64,000 nucleotides of DNA from Pyrocephalus nanus. Lineage: Eukaryota; Chordata; Aves; Passeriformes; Tyrannidae. Where the stretch lies: NCBI GenBank assembly GCA_038380795.1, contig CM076264.1, positions 9,302,001-9,366,000 of the forward strand, read 5' to 3'. Below, piece by piece: positions 1-11,272 of the stretch. A program made the position numbers and the translations under genes. Position 1 is the first letter of the stretch. Every line of letters begins with the position of its first letter. Under the pieces are notes generated by a model, which saw only the letters and a list, made by a program, of their open reading frames with translations, did not search any database and was not told where the DNA came from.

Positions 1-1939
1 CCCGGACTACTCAGTAACTCTTTCTCAACAGCAAATTGCTCTAAGAGATATGACAGTAAACATCTCAACCACCTAACACTCTCTTTTTTACACTAGTGGG
101 ATGAAGTTCACAGTGTGGGATGGTAGAGCTGAAAGTGGCAAGGAGGATTTCATGGGTAGTGTAAAAATCATATCAAAACAGCTCCTCCAAACCCAGTTAT
201 TAGGGTAGGATAGAAACTTTCAAACAGTAGAAGTCAAAATTGAGCTATTTAAAAATGAGGAAAAGATGTTAGTTTAGCACTAAGATGACATTCAGATAAC
301 TGAGGTGTATTTAGAATAGTATAAGATGCTCTGACATGTCTTATTTGTCCCATGAACAGCTTTCAGCAAACAGTGAGCTGCTTCTTGGATATGTTCTTTT
401 TCTTCACAATTTTCTCATATTACATGCCTTAGTTTAAATCACTTTACTCTGAGAATAAAATATCTGTATCATTAGCAAATTTTTATTTTTAAAAAACCTT
501 AATGTCCCTGCTTTTCTAAAGGTTACAGGATTCTGACATTCCGGAAAAATGAGTCATCTGAGGATTGATCTTACAGTTCTTCATGAAACCTATCGTAGAA
601 AGTTCTTACGTAAATTAGACAGTCCAAGCAAAGTTCTTTAGGATCAATCATCTGAAATGGGGCCAAGCCTATGAAATGCAAGCCTCTGTGGCAGAGCTAT
701 TACTTGGCAGAGGTTGTGAGAAGACTAAAGATGATTTTGATTTTCTAGCAAGCGACAAAGGTTAATGGGATGTATTTTGTACAACATATAAGGTACTGCA
801 GTCAGTTCTAACTGGCACTAAAAGAAAAAATGTTTTTTATAAATGTTAACATCACTTTCAACACATTTAGAAAAAATATAAAATCATTAATCTCCTTGAT
901 CAATCATCTAATGATGTTTTTCTTTTCCCCTTAAATCATTTATGCAATGTTATTTTTGAGTACCTTTATTATTGTACAGTATTTATTCTTCACTGATATT
1001 GCCTCCAAGAGTATCTTCTTTCTGATTAGTAATTAAGGATTTTCATTCTCTTTATATATAGGTTTTATTTTGCTTTGGCTTTTCACCCTCTCCACTCCCC
1101 AAGATATAGTTTTAACTTGAAGGATAAATGAATGAACTTCAGACAAAGACTGAGGAGCTGAATCCATTGTAGCCTTAGAGAATTTGTTCAGCAGACTCTT
1201 AACTAGTACAGAGTAGAAAAGTTTTGTTCCTTTAAAGCAATTACTGAAATTCGTAATGAAATAGAAGAATTTAACTAATATGTCAAAGATATTCATCCTT
1301 CCTGGGGTAGACAGATGCGGAAAACAGGATAAAGACATGGGTAGTGATAGGGAAAAAAACTCTACATTTTTACTGATCTCTAATGCTGAGACAATGGAGA
1401 TTATATTAATATTGAGACAATTACAGATAATAGTATATGTTATTACTATGAAGAAAAATTGGGGGGATGTAAGGGAAAGAAGTCCAGTTTAGTTTTTGAT
1501 TTACTGGAAAATTTAAGGATTTCTACAGAGTTATATTTTCTCAATTTGTAATGTGAGAGAAACAATAATTTATTTTACAAAAATAATTAAAAAATATTTT
1601 TAAATTGATGTTTTGGTTTAATTTAATATTTTTGCATCAGCCTAACAGATGCAAAGCACTTCCAGAACAAGAGGCAATCTCAGAACACACACAAAAAGTC
1701 AATAGTTTTAAAATTTCAGAATTAGAAGCTTAACTAAAATAACTTATTTTTTCTTTTCCTAGGAAAACAAAACAAACTTCATTCAAACTGAGATGCAGCT
1801 CTCATTTTTGTAGCATCTGCATCTTTTCACAGAAAATTATGTATATTTATGTATCTTCTATGAGTATCATGTTCTAAACACATCTCCAATATCTTCTGAA
1901 TCTGCTATCACATGAAAGTCAAAATTTTACTTCTTGACT

Positions 1940-2290
1940 TTACATCTCTAAGCATATCACTATCAAAATTTGTTCCCAAAACCAAATAAGAAACCTGTAG
2001 AAAATGAATGACAAAATGAGGAAGAGACAGGCACCTCCCCCTAGAGAATGGGGTACCTTATCTGCTACACTGAGCACAAGTACAACAGCCTGACATTGCT
2101 GTTCCCGTCTGGAAATCAATAGATATATACCTATATCACCAAGGACAGATGCTGGAACCTCATACCTCCTCACATTAGCCCTCATCAAGCTGCTTATGGC
2201 TGCAAAGATGCCAATCACTTTCTGAAAGGGAAATTCACTGCGTGCCCATAACAGCTCCACAGGCCGAGTCTGCCAATCAATACTGACATC
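1940..2290 (-). other. GC-richer patch with a 106-codon open frame, unrecognised
   Basis: This patch is visibly richer in G and C than its flanks. On the minus strand it carries an open frame of 106 codons, 1940-2260. Inside that frame an acceptor-like pyrimidine tract ending in cag precedes position 2221, and a weak donor (ag/gtatat) follows position 2131. These would bound a 91-nt open segment. The predicted peptide resembles no family I know and ends in a hydrophobic stretch typical of translated AT-rich DNA. It could be an unrecognised old repeat, an exon of an unannotated transcript, or chance. I favour chance or an old repeat. Confidence 0.15.
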
Positions 2291-2565
2291 GTGCTGTGCG
2301 TTTCACTTGACTCAGTGAATTTATGTTGATACATGGATGAAGCTCACTAACCAAGCCTGAAAAGAAATGGGGTGGACTTGTTAAAATAGTGCCTCTTAAG
2401 AGCCCTATCACCTTAGCAAATGACATCTTTAATAACCCAGTAACAGTGGGTTATTTTATCAACTGAGAGTCACCTGCCTCCTCAGGATCAGTTTGAAGTT
2501 TATTTATAGTCCTGTTTACTAAAGCCTAGATGCCATCTTCAGACTCAAAAAGTTTTAAAATATTC

Positions 2566-2578
2566 TTTTTTTTTTTTT
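2566..2578. repeat. poly(T) run
   Basis: Thirteen consecutive T residues. This is a simple homopolymer with no recognisable retroposon attached on either side. Confidence 0.9.
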
Positions 2579-3648
2579 CTAGTAAAAATAGAAACATATG
2601 AAAGTAAAAGCCTAAATTTTGCATTCCTTAAGCCATAGTTAAATAATTAACTACATAACTGAGAAACTGAGACTTGGCAAACATGACCTCAGGACTGAGC
2701 ATACTTAAAAAAGTGAACAGCCTTATTTAGCAAAGAGTTTATGAAACAGCAAAATAGATGACAAACCTAATTTGTCACTGAAGGTCTTGCTGGCACTTAT
2801 GCAAAGTGAAGAGAAAGTATTCCCAAAGCACGACGCATCAGAAACTTGTAGAAGGCTATTTGCTTAGTGGTCACTTCCACGGTATGGAAAAAATGGGTTC
2901 CAGGTATTTCCATATGTTGTCTTTTTGCTGAGTCAGAAACGTTACCATCTTGTTTGTTACACAGTAAGTAGCTCTTCATGTCACAGGCTATAAATAGCAA
3001 ATGAGATTGAGATTTTAAGAAAATATCCTGTGCTTATATTAATTCTCTTTTTGAAGGCTGTAAAAGCAATAAGCTATAGAAAATGTGAGTATACTCAAAG
3101 AAAATGTTTATAAAGAAAGTATTTTTCAAACTCTTCTGCCATCTGTCACCTCTCAATGATTAATTGTGTGCAGGAAGTGATTAGGAATAATCAGTGTTTT
3201 TAATACAAGAGATAAAGAAAAAGCATTAACAACACAGCATTTCAATAGCATAAGTATATTGCTGGCTATAGTTTCCAGCATTCCTTCTCAGGAACACTGA
3301 ATTAGACTAAGAGAGCAGATATCACCTACAGGCTCTTTTTCTTAGGAAATTCATCTTTCTCCTTGTCTTCTAGAGGCACACAATGTATTTTTTCAATTGA
3401 CTAAGGAACCAGCAGGATTCTATTGTTTGTCATAGAGCTCGTCTGCCAAGAGAAAAAAAGCTCAAGTGAATCTATTTTTCTTTTTTAATGATTCAAAAGA
3501 ATGTGTTACAAGACCATCTGTTAGCTGCACTGGCTATCCAGCCAGCATCTATTTTCAAAACTACTTATTTGGCAATAGCTATCACAAATACTCTCCTTGT
3601 TAATGTTGCATGTCAAAAGCAAAGATGAAGGCAGCTGATAGCTCTGTT

Positions 3649-3666
3649 AAAAAAAAAAAAAAAAAA
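3649..3666. repeat. poly(A) run
   Basis: Eighteen consecutive A residues in AT-rich DNA. I see no flanking target-site duplication or retrogene body, so I call a simple repeat only. Confidence 0.9.
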
Positions 3667-5349
3667 CATAACTGAATATTAAAAATATCATCTCTGAAAT
3701 GTTTGTGATGAAATAGATGTGCAGCATTCAAAAGACAACAACCAGAAGCTCACTAACCTAGTGGGAGCTATAAGTAGTGATGGGCTCTCAGGCAAGGTGT
3801 GCTACACCATGATATGTGTTGCTTTTCTGGTGGCACCTAAAGCCAACTATAAAGATTAGAGCTCTCATTCAGAGTGTAGAAAGCCATTTGAAAAAAAAAT
3901 TAAAAAATGAACAGTTTCACCTAAAATGAGTGTTATAGTACCAATTTCTAATAGAGTTGAGGAAAAAAACGCACATTTTTTTCTTTTGTAGGAATGAGAG
4001 CAATAACTATAGAAATCAATACACTTTGTTTGTTTTTACAGCTTACTTGTAAGTTGAGGGATACTTTGACAAAAGGTTACTTAAATGATATATTTTCACC
4101 AGATTATTTTGAAGAATATCTTAAAACTGCTGCCCCATTCTAATAGTTAAAATTAAACTCTAAAACACAGTGACAGGTAATGTCTTCTGCTGTGTGTATA
4201 TGATAATATTAGGCAGAGTATTAGAACAGGGAAATATGCTCTATATCCTGCATATTTCATTAATGTTATGGTTTTTTCACATTTATTTTCTAAAAATCTA
4301 ATATTGCCATTTGAACTGCAGACATATTCACCTTCAGTTAATTTACAAATATAATATTCTTTCTGCCTGCTTTATTCTGCTTGATGTGTTTTCTTGATTT
4401 TAAGTAACATATTTTGCATTGCTTATCATGTCATTTTTCTAGATATTTTCATCATAAATTCACTATTCTGTGCCCTTCAGACAAGCAGCACAAATACTCA
4501 GTGACAGCTACACATGTGATGTTGATGTTTTCTGTTTCTTATCTAAACTGTTTTCTGAGAAGGATACAACACAAAATTATTCCGAACAGTTGAACACGTT
4601 GCTGAAAAAACAACAAATACTTTCAGGATCTTCAGTGTCAACATGAAGCCCCTCTCTAGCTAAACATATTTACAAAAATGAGTATGTTCTTTCTCCCCTT
4701 CCCACTTTGAAGGATTTGCCCATTTTATTTGTCAGTGCATCAGTGTTTCTCCCCTATCGCCCCAAAAGATTCCAGTATCAGAGCAGCACACTGAATTCTG
4801 GTGGTCAAAAAGCAGAATTTAACTCTGTCTCCATTAGTCAGAACACACTTTAGCTACACAGTAGTCTGTAGCCTCCCGATATCATATTCAGCAATAGAAT
4901 TAGAATAACTACAGCAGGGGAGGAAAAAAAAAATGACATCAAATAAAGTTTATCAATATTCAGTTTTTGAGATATGGATTGAATCCTGCAAATAGTTCCC
5001 ATAATATCAGAGAAAATTATAGACAACTCAGGCTATTTCTAATTTGGGAGATCCAAAATCATTGCCAGACACATGCCTGTTCAGTCTTCCATCACAGCTA
5101 GACACTTATAGCTCCCAGGGTGTAGGCCAAATGAAATTAGAATAGCTTTGCTATGTACTGCTTATATATGTGACATATGTTTTGAGCTTTATTCTATCTT
5201 TCACATGTTCTTGAAACCTCTATGCATTCAGCTGTTCTCCCAAACAGAGAAAGTCTTCAGGATTAATAGGCTCTTTCTCTAGAGAGCTTTCCTAATTTTA
5301 AAAAAATTTTTTCTAGGAAATCTCAGTCTGGTGTATCAAAAGCATTTAT

Positions 5350-5354
5350 GCTGT
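5350..5354 (+). repeat. target-site duplication (left copy) of the LTR
   Basis: GCTGT immediately precedes the LTR and is repeated exactly at 5941-5945 after its last base. This fixes the LTR start at 5355 rather than at the alternative TG at 5352. Confidence 0.85.
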
Positions 5355-5940
5355 TGTGCTGGTTTGGGCAGGCATAGAGTTAATTTTCTTCATAGTAGCT
5401 GGTATGTGTCTGTGTTTTACACTTGGGATCCAAAGAGTGTTGATAATGCAGAGATATTTTCACTATTGCTGAGTTGGGCTTACCCAGAGTCAAGGACTTT
5501 TCTGCCTCTCACTCCATCCCAAGAAGGCTGGTGGGGCACAAGGATTGGGAGAGCACACAGCTGGGACAGCTGACCCCACCTGACCAAAGGGATATTCCAT
5601 TCAAAAAAGTTTTATGCTCAGCATACAAACTGGAAAAGAAAGAGGAAAAGTGGGATGTTCAGAGTGATGGCATTTCATCTTCCCAAGTCACTGCTACAAG
5701 TGATGGAGCTCAGCTTTCCTGGGAAAGGCTGAACAGCTGCCTGCCCATGGGAAGTGCTGAATGAATTCTTTGGGGTTTTTTGCCTGCATATGCAGCTTTT
5801 GCTTTACCTGTTAACCTGTCTTTATCTCAACCCATGGGTTTTCTCACTTTTTGTCTTCTGATTCTCTCCTCCGTCCCACTGCAGGGGGTGAGTGAGAGGC
5901 TGTGTAAAGCTCTGCTGCTGACTGGGGTTAAACCAAGACA
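5355..5940 (+). mobile_element. solo LTR of an ERVL-like endogenous retrovirus, plus strand
   Basis: A 586-bp long terminal repeat begins TGTGCTGG and ends AAGACA. It is bounded by perfect 5-bp direct repeats GCTGT at 5350-5354 and 5941-5945, so both edges are intact and the internal retroviral genes have been lost by LTR-LTR recombination. A degenerate TATA-like stretch (catacaaa) lies near 5622. A sequence matching the usual poly(A)-signal region of this family (acctgttaacctg) lies near 5810. Five-base duplications fit class III (ERVL) integrases; ERV1 usually makes 4 and ERVK 6. Open frames of 80 and 96 codons inside it are incidental. The family call rests on recollection of songbird LTRs. 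Confidence 0.88.
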
Positions 5941-7478
5941 GCTGTGAATCACATGTAATGTCACCTTCTACTGCAGTGTAAAAAATTGCAGTAAAATAAA
6001 AATTCCTGTCGTCCAACTGCTTTGTAAAAATTCTGGTTTGGTCTTTACAGCTTGAATTTAATTTGCTTAAAAATATGCGTGATTGTTTTTAAATAGTTAG
6101 TCTAAATTGGTACTACAAGCTCTGAGAAGTAACAAAGGTTTTCAAAAGGGTTAAGGTTCTGCATTTGTCAAAAGCTGCTTTACAATAAGTCTCAGCTGAA
6201 AGATGCTGGATTCCTGTAATCTATAATCTGTACTATGGGATATAATGACCTTGGTTTACAGCATTCTATTGTGCCTAGAGGAAACTAGAAATGGAAATAC
6301 ATTTCCTTGTTATTATTAGCGAAAAGTTGACTACCTGCATGATTAAAGAACAGCTTCTGACCCCCTTACAAGATGCTCCTACTGTGAAATGCATACATTT
6401 CTGTCTCTAATTTTGGAATTCTTTTTGCTTGCAAAGCCACACATGAATTAAATCAACTTCTTCTATGCTAACAGGTTTAAGAGATTTTGTTTTAAAATGG
6501 TACAAATACTGGATCCAAATTTTGCAGATGGACCTACGTTCAATATGCATTTTTATTACTTTATCATGTCACACAGCATCAGTAAAGTTTGAGAGGGCAT
6601 TTCTTGAAAAGAGTCGTACATACACATGCCCAAAACATGAAATATTCTTTCTATCATTGAAACATTTGTCCTGAAAACTGAGACTCACAAGATCCATTTC
6701 TTGTTTTTCATTGAAATGTATTATGAATACACTGTATTTGATTGTTAATAGTGCATTAGCTGTGGTTAATACTTGGCAGTATCTTTTTGGTATAGTTTGC
6801 ATTGCTATTCACTCCCAATACATAAATTTTGAACGTTGAACAGTTTGCTTCAGACTTTCTCACCCCTCAAACCTCTTTTTGTGGGGTAGGTGTTCTCTTG
6901 ACCAGTGATATCTAGAAGGAAATGCAATCAAATAAGAAAAGAAGACAATGGCACTGAGGTCTAACTTCTAATAGGAATATCCCAGTGATGAGTAGAAATA
7001 TAAGAATACAGCCATTTGAAAGGTAGTGCTTTCTGCTTCTCCTCTTGGTGTGACTACTGAAGTAAACACACAAGTGCAAGAGCCCACCTTTGTTGGCAAG
7101 CCCACCACTGGAGAAGCATGTAGATTTTGAGTAATCTTAAAAGTTATTTTAGTTTATTAAACAAAAAAGAAGAACAAGTAGAAAGGAGAAACAGGGGGGG
7201 AATGAAAGAAAACAGGAAGAGAGAGCAGCAACTGTGTCAGGACACTCAATCCCAGAGAAGAGGGATCCTTTCTTCCTTCACAAAGTTTGCCCTGAGTGAA
7301 AACATTGCAAATCACATCTCCTTGACCTCAAAGAACACCAACTTTTCCCAGGCCCTACACATTGAAGAAATTGAAGTTGTCCAGAACAAACTTTGCTTTT
7401 TACAAATCTCTGCACGGGAGTTATCATATATTTGACAACCCAAAATAGCCTTTATTTGCCACGTCTAGGTACAGGGGC

Positions 7479-7506
7479 TGTATCAACAAAGTGTTTTGTT
7501 GATACA
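7479..7506. repeat. perfect 12-bp inverted repeat with 4-nt loop
   Basis: The arms TGTATCAACAAA (7479-7490) and TTTGTTGATACA (7495-7506) are exact reverse complements around the loop GTGT. The stem is too short for a microRNA precursor and no run of T follows. It may be a residual terminal inverted repeat or a chance cruciform-forming sequence. Confidence 0.85.
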
Positions 7507-9258
7507 TTTGCTGTCCTCTGAGAAACAGCTGTTTCAGCTTCTTCCACTGACACACGAGCAATAGGTCAGGGGACACCACTGAGTTTCTCACTCTAAAAGC
7601 CAGTAATGCACAGTCTGTGTCTTCAGTGGATGGAAGAGCTGCTGCAGAAGGCTACTAATTGCCCCCTGCTCTCACAGCACTGGAACTGTGAATGGGGAGA
7701 AAGACATGGGCAAGGAGCCAAGTAACCTGCAATGAGCCTATGACCTGGAATATTTATCTGGGAAGAGTGTGAAGGAGAGAGAACTCAAATAAATTGAGAC
7801 AGATGGAGTCTCATTCTATTTAGCAAAATAAATGTGTTTGAACGGAGCACAAAGGAGAAGCAAGGATGACACGTGCAGTTATTTGACTGGCTTTGAATTG
7901 TCTTATGCAAAGAAACTGATGGGAAACAGCTTAGTAATAAAAGCAAAGAACTAAAACGAGTTCAGGGGATTTGATCCCCAATGACACTATTGATCCACTC
8001 CGATCTTGGACAAGTCATTTTAGTATTGTATGTTCTGAAAGACAGCTACTAATAGGGCTAAAAAATTTCTGTGAAATGTTTTGGAAAGCTTTATGGATTG
8101 ATATTGGCTTTAAAACACTAATAAAAATGAAATTTTGAAGAAAATGTCCTCTCGATTCTGATACAGTAAATTATTTTCCAATTATTATCTATTCTGTTAC
8201 GTCTTTTACAAATACACTCTTTCTCCATTCCATGTACCTGAGAAAAGGCCTTTTCTTTCATTAATGAGCTCAAATTTTCTGAGTTATTTTCTTCTTTATT
8301 TTACTTCTATATTTCTGTTTCTACTGCATCTGATTGCCAGACAACTGGCTTAATTCTATCAATAAAATAAAATTTGCATCTTATAATACTAGCTCTTGTC
8401 TGAGTACACCCGAAAAATTTTAAATGCTTAACTACAGCTCTTCTGAACTACCTGACATTTTAAGTCCCTTCTGCGTGATCTTGCAGCAGCAAGATTAATT
8501 CATCCTTTCTCCTTGATTGATTGTTTTTGTTTTGCTCTAAACATAATGCTTCTCCAGATTTTGCTAAGCATCTTATGAGACACATTTCAAGAGTTCCTTT
8601 CCTATTAATGACAATAGAGTGAAACACATTGCTTGCTTGTTTCTCTAGCAAGGGTTTCAAAATGACCCACAAACCTCATTTGGCCTACAGAGCTGTAAAA
8701 TACTGCCCAGCATTGCTAAAATTTATGGTCCATCTCCTTCAAAATCCCTGTATAAAAGTCATTCAGCCCTGACAGGGAAACCCTTTCAATTTAATAACAT
8801 TTAGGAAATATAGTATAAGGCTTTTCATGAGCACTGTCTGTATGCATAGAGGGAAAAGGGTCCTCTGGGCTTTGTTCCACAAACATCCTCACCATATTTT
8901 AATGGTAGATGTTTAATTATTTTCCCTTTTGTACATCTACTGGAAGTAGTGAAGTTTTTTTGTTTTTTTTATAGCAGGTTTTCAGTCCTTTGGTGGTAAG
9001 GAAACTGGTTTTTATTTATATAAAATAAATAGTTTCAAATTCAGACAGTTTATAAGCATGACTGGTACCTGTCTCATTGTGTATTCTTCTGTATCTTCTT
9101 TTCTGGAGAGATGGTAAACTAGCAGTTTTCTTAAACTGTTACTTCCCTGAATTCTTATGTAAATCTACAAATGTACTCATACAATCAGAGCATTTTTCAT
9201 TAACGAATCCTTAACTGCCTACAAATACAGTTCCTTCTAATTGTGCATTTGTATTGCC

Positions 9259-9470
9259 CATGCAATTCTAAACTAATTATATTGCAACTAGATTAATCTC
9301 TTTCATACTTGCTAAACTCAATAATTGCTCTTGCAGCAATCAATACACATTTAATTAATAGGAAAATAATTTGCTTATTAAATTAAAGTTACTTTCCCAT
9401 ATTTTGCTGAGTATTTGCATTGAAATGCCATTTTTCATCTTCTGCAGTAAATTTAAATTTGGAGATAAGG
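9259..9470. promoter_or_regulatory. possible conserved enhancer-like block rich in homeodomain and POU motifs
   Basis: In about 210 bp I see CTAATTAT (near 9273), GATTAATC (9291-9298), TTAATTAA (9351-9358), ATTAAATTA (9377-9385) and the octamer ATTTGCAT (9413-9420). Such clustering is typical of developmental enhancers, but AT-rich DNA makes TAAT motifs common by chance. No conservation data are available here, so this is inference. Confidence 0.25.
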
Positions 9471-9917
9471 AAGCTAAATCCCAAGGCTATTTTTCAGGTT
9501 TTGAAATCAGCAAGACTTTTGCACACACATGAAATTAAACATTAGGCCAGGGTATAAAACATTCAATCACACTCCGCAGATGCAAATCAGTCTGTCCCCA
9601 TCTTCAGCAGCAGTTCTGAAATCACTGTTACATTTAAGTCTATTTTGAGAGAAATCTTAGTTTTCAAAAGATCTCAATTTCTACTGACTTGTGAAACTTG
9701 CAAAGGTATTTTTCTGGCCTCTGTATCAAAGGAGTTGAGTTACCAAAGGAACTATAAATTTTCACTTGTGGTTCACAGCACACTGAACACCATAGGGCTT
9801 GGTCATGAGGGAAAAATCTACAGGAACATAGATTTCACCAGATTACTTGCTTGTGGAATTATTCTTCATAAGGAAGCCACCAAGTACAAGGGAAGTATAC
9901 ATTCTGGGAAGTATGCA

Positions 9918-10140
9918 CAGCTTAAACAGAAGAGATTCAGATTACATATTAAAAGAAAATTTCACTGTTATGGTAGTCAGGCACAGTGGAATAGGTTGCC
10001 CAGGGAGGTGATGGAGTCACCATCCCCATAGATGTTCAAAAGGGGTCTGAAGCTGGCAGTGGGTGATGTGGGGTTACAGTGGTAGTGCTGGGTTGGTGGT
10101 TGAACTGGATGATCTTGAAGGTCTCTTCCAACCTTGATTT
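9918..10140 (+). mobile_element. CR1 LINE 3' fragment
   Basis: This is a 5'-truncated avian CR1 retroposon. It carries the usual 3' landmarks in order: a degenerate 'agattcagattacatatta' block, 'ggaataggttgcccagggag', 'tgatggagtcaccatcccc', 'gttgaactggatgatcttga' and 'ggtctcttccaacctt'. Instead of the normal attctatgattct tail it runs into an A/T-rich stretch (10141-10190), so the end is eroded. The open reading frame crossing 9645-10031 is partly this repeat and is not a gene. Truncation at the 5' end is normal for CR1. Confidence 0.93.
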
Positions 10141-10797
10141 TTATTTACTTTTTAATTATTATTATTTTTTATTTATTTACTTTGTGATGGAAAGCAGCAA
10201 ACTCAGGCTAAGTTACAGATCCACAGTAATGATCACTGGTTAGCAGATAGTTGTAGGAACCCATACAAGTCCCAGGCATAACAGCAACCTGCAGTAACAT
10301 TGAAATACCATTAAAAGATTTAATTAAAGCTTACTAGGTTTGAAATGTGATCATATATGCTCACCTTCATTCATAAAGGAAGCAGCTGATAACAGGAATC
10401 AGGAAACTGTGTGTTCATGAGCTTTGCCTGGATTGATTTCTGAAATTTGCAGGTATACCCTTACAGAGAAAAGAAATCACAAGCATTACTTTGGAATGTG
10501 ACAAGTGAAAATATGTCTATAATTCAATATCCTACTTCAATTGTCATTATGTCTCTTTTTCCAGTATTGGCACAGATGTTGAAATCAATACTAGATTTTT
10601 TTTCCCCTAATATTAGTTTTGAAATTTTAAGTATCATAGCACTATTTCTCAAACTGGTGTTATTCCGATGTTTTACTTTATATGAAGTCTAGACATTTCA
10701 ACAAGGAAATAATAGATAATTCAACTTTTAAAGTCACTTGGTTTTATGAAACATGCAGAGACTATGCAAGCTTAACACTACTTATCATCCTCTATTA
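10141..10797. other. AT-rich non-coding spacer
   Basis: The first 50 bases are an A/T simple-sequence tail following the CR1 fragment. The rest is AT-rich with only short open frames and no recognisable element. Confidence 0.65.
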
Positions 10798-10802
10798 CCT
10801 AT
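10798..10802 (+). repeat. target-site duplication (left copy) of the minus-strand LTR
   Basis: CCTAT is repeated exactly at 11268-11272. The two copies are identical, which suggests the insertion is not very old or has been spared by chance. Confidence 0.88.
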
Positions 10803-11267
10803 TGTTGTGGTTTAGAAATGGCACTCCTCAGTTTAGCCTCCCACCAAGATTCCTCAAACCATGTGCTGCTTGAGGCTTCCCTGATTTCTTCCCCCACCCC
10901 AGTCCCCCAGTCCCCCATCCCCCTGCAATGGGATGGAGAGGAGAATTGGAGGCACAAAAGACAAAGATCATGGCTTGAGATAAGAACAATTTACTGGAAA
11001 CAACAATGAGATAAGAAAACAAACAGGAACAATGCCAATGACAGAGGGTACAAGAAAGGAAACAATTCACACAGTAACGCCCCAACAACACCACACAGGT
11101 CCATCCACCAGTTTACTCAACCAGAAGGAATCCCTTTTCCCTGGAAGAGAGTCTCTTTCCCCTGCTCCAGGCAATAACCTGAGATGGTAGAGAATAAACT
11201 CCAGGTCTTGGCCATACCCCTTCCTGGCTACTGCAAAATTAACCCTGACCTTGGCAGAACCAGGACA
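10803..11267 (-). mobile_element. solo LTR of an ERVL-like endogenous retrovirus, minus strand
   Basis: A 465-bp LTR lies inverted relative to the one at 5355-5940. On the plus strand it starts TGTTGTGGTTTAG and ends CCAGGACA, so read on the minus strand it opens TGTCCTGG and closes ACCACAACA. Perfect 5-bp duplications CCTAT flank it at 10798-10802 and 11268-11272. Its minus strand shares blocks with the first LTR: an early 'gggttaattttgcagtagcc' region, and a late 'ttatctca..cc' then 'ctctcc.tccca.tgcagggg' region. They are therefore related but differ in length. No internal retroviral genes remain, and the 63- to 88-codon frames within it are incidental. Confidence 0.9.
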
Positions 11268-11272
11268 CCTAT

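Larger units (their letters stand above)
1..5349. other. AT-rich single-copy non-coding DNA
   Basis: I find no gene here. The sequence is AT-rich and CpG-poor with frequent stops in all frames. It contains a T run at 2566-2578, an 18-nt A run at 3649-3666 and a GC-richer patch at about 1940-2290 described separately. No CR1, LTR or SINE signature is recognisable. It is probably intergenic or intronic. Confidence 0.7.
5946..9917. other. AT-rich single-copy non-coding DNA
   Basis: I see no gene or classifiable transposon in this stretch. It holds a perfect hairpin at 7479-7506, a modestly GC-richer patch at about 7440-7760 and a homeodomain-motif-rich block at 9259-9470. All open frames are short and none resembles a known protein. 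Confidence 0.65.

Noticed and set aside
5331..5764. Two overlapping plus-strand open frames of 80 and 96 codons
   Set aside because: They lie almost wholly within the solo LTR and read through its non-coding U3/R sequence.
10818..11094. Open frames on both strands, 63-88 codons
   Set aside because: They are inside the minus-strand LTR; openness comes from its composition.
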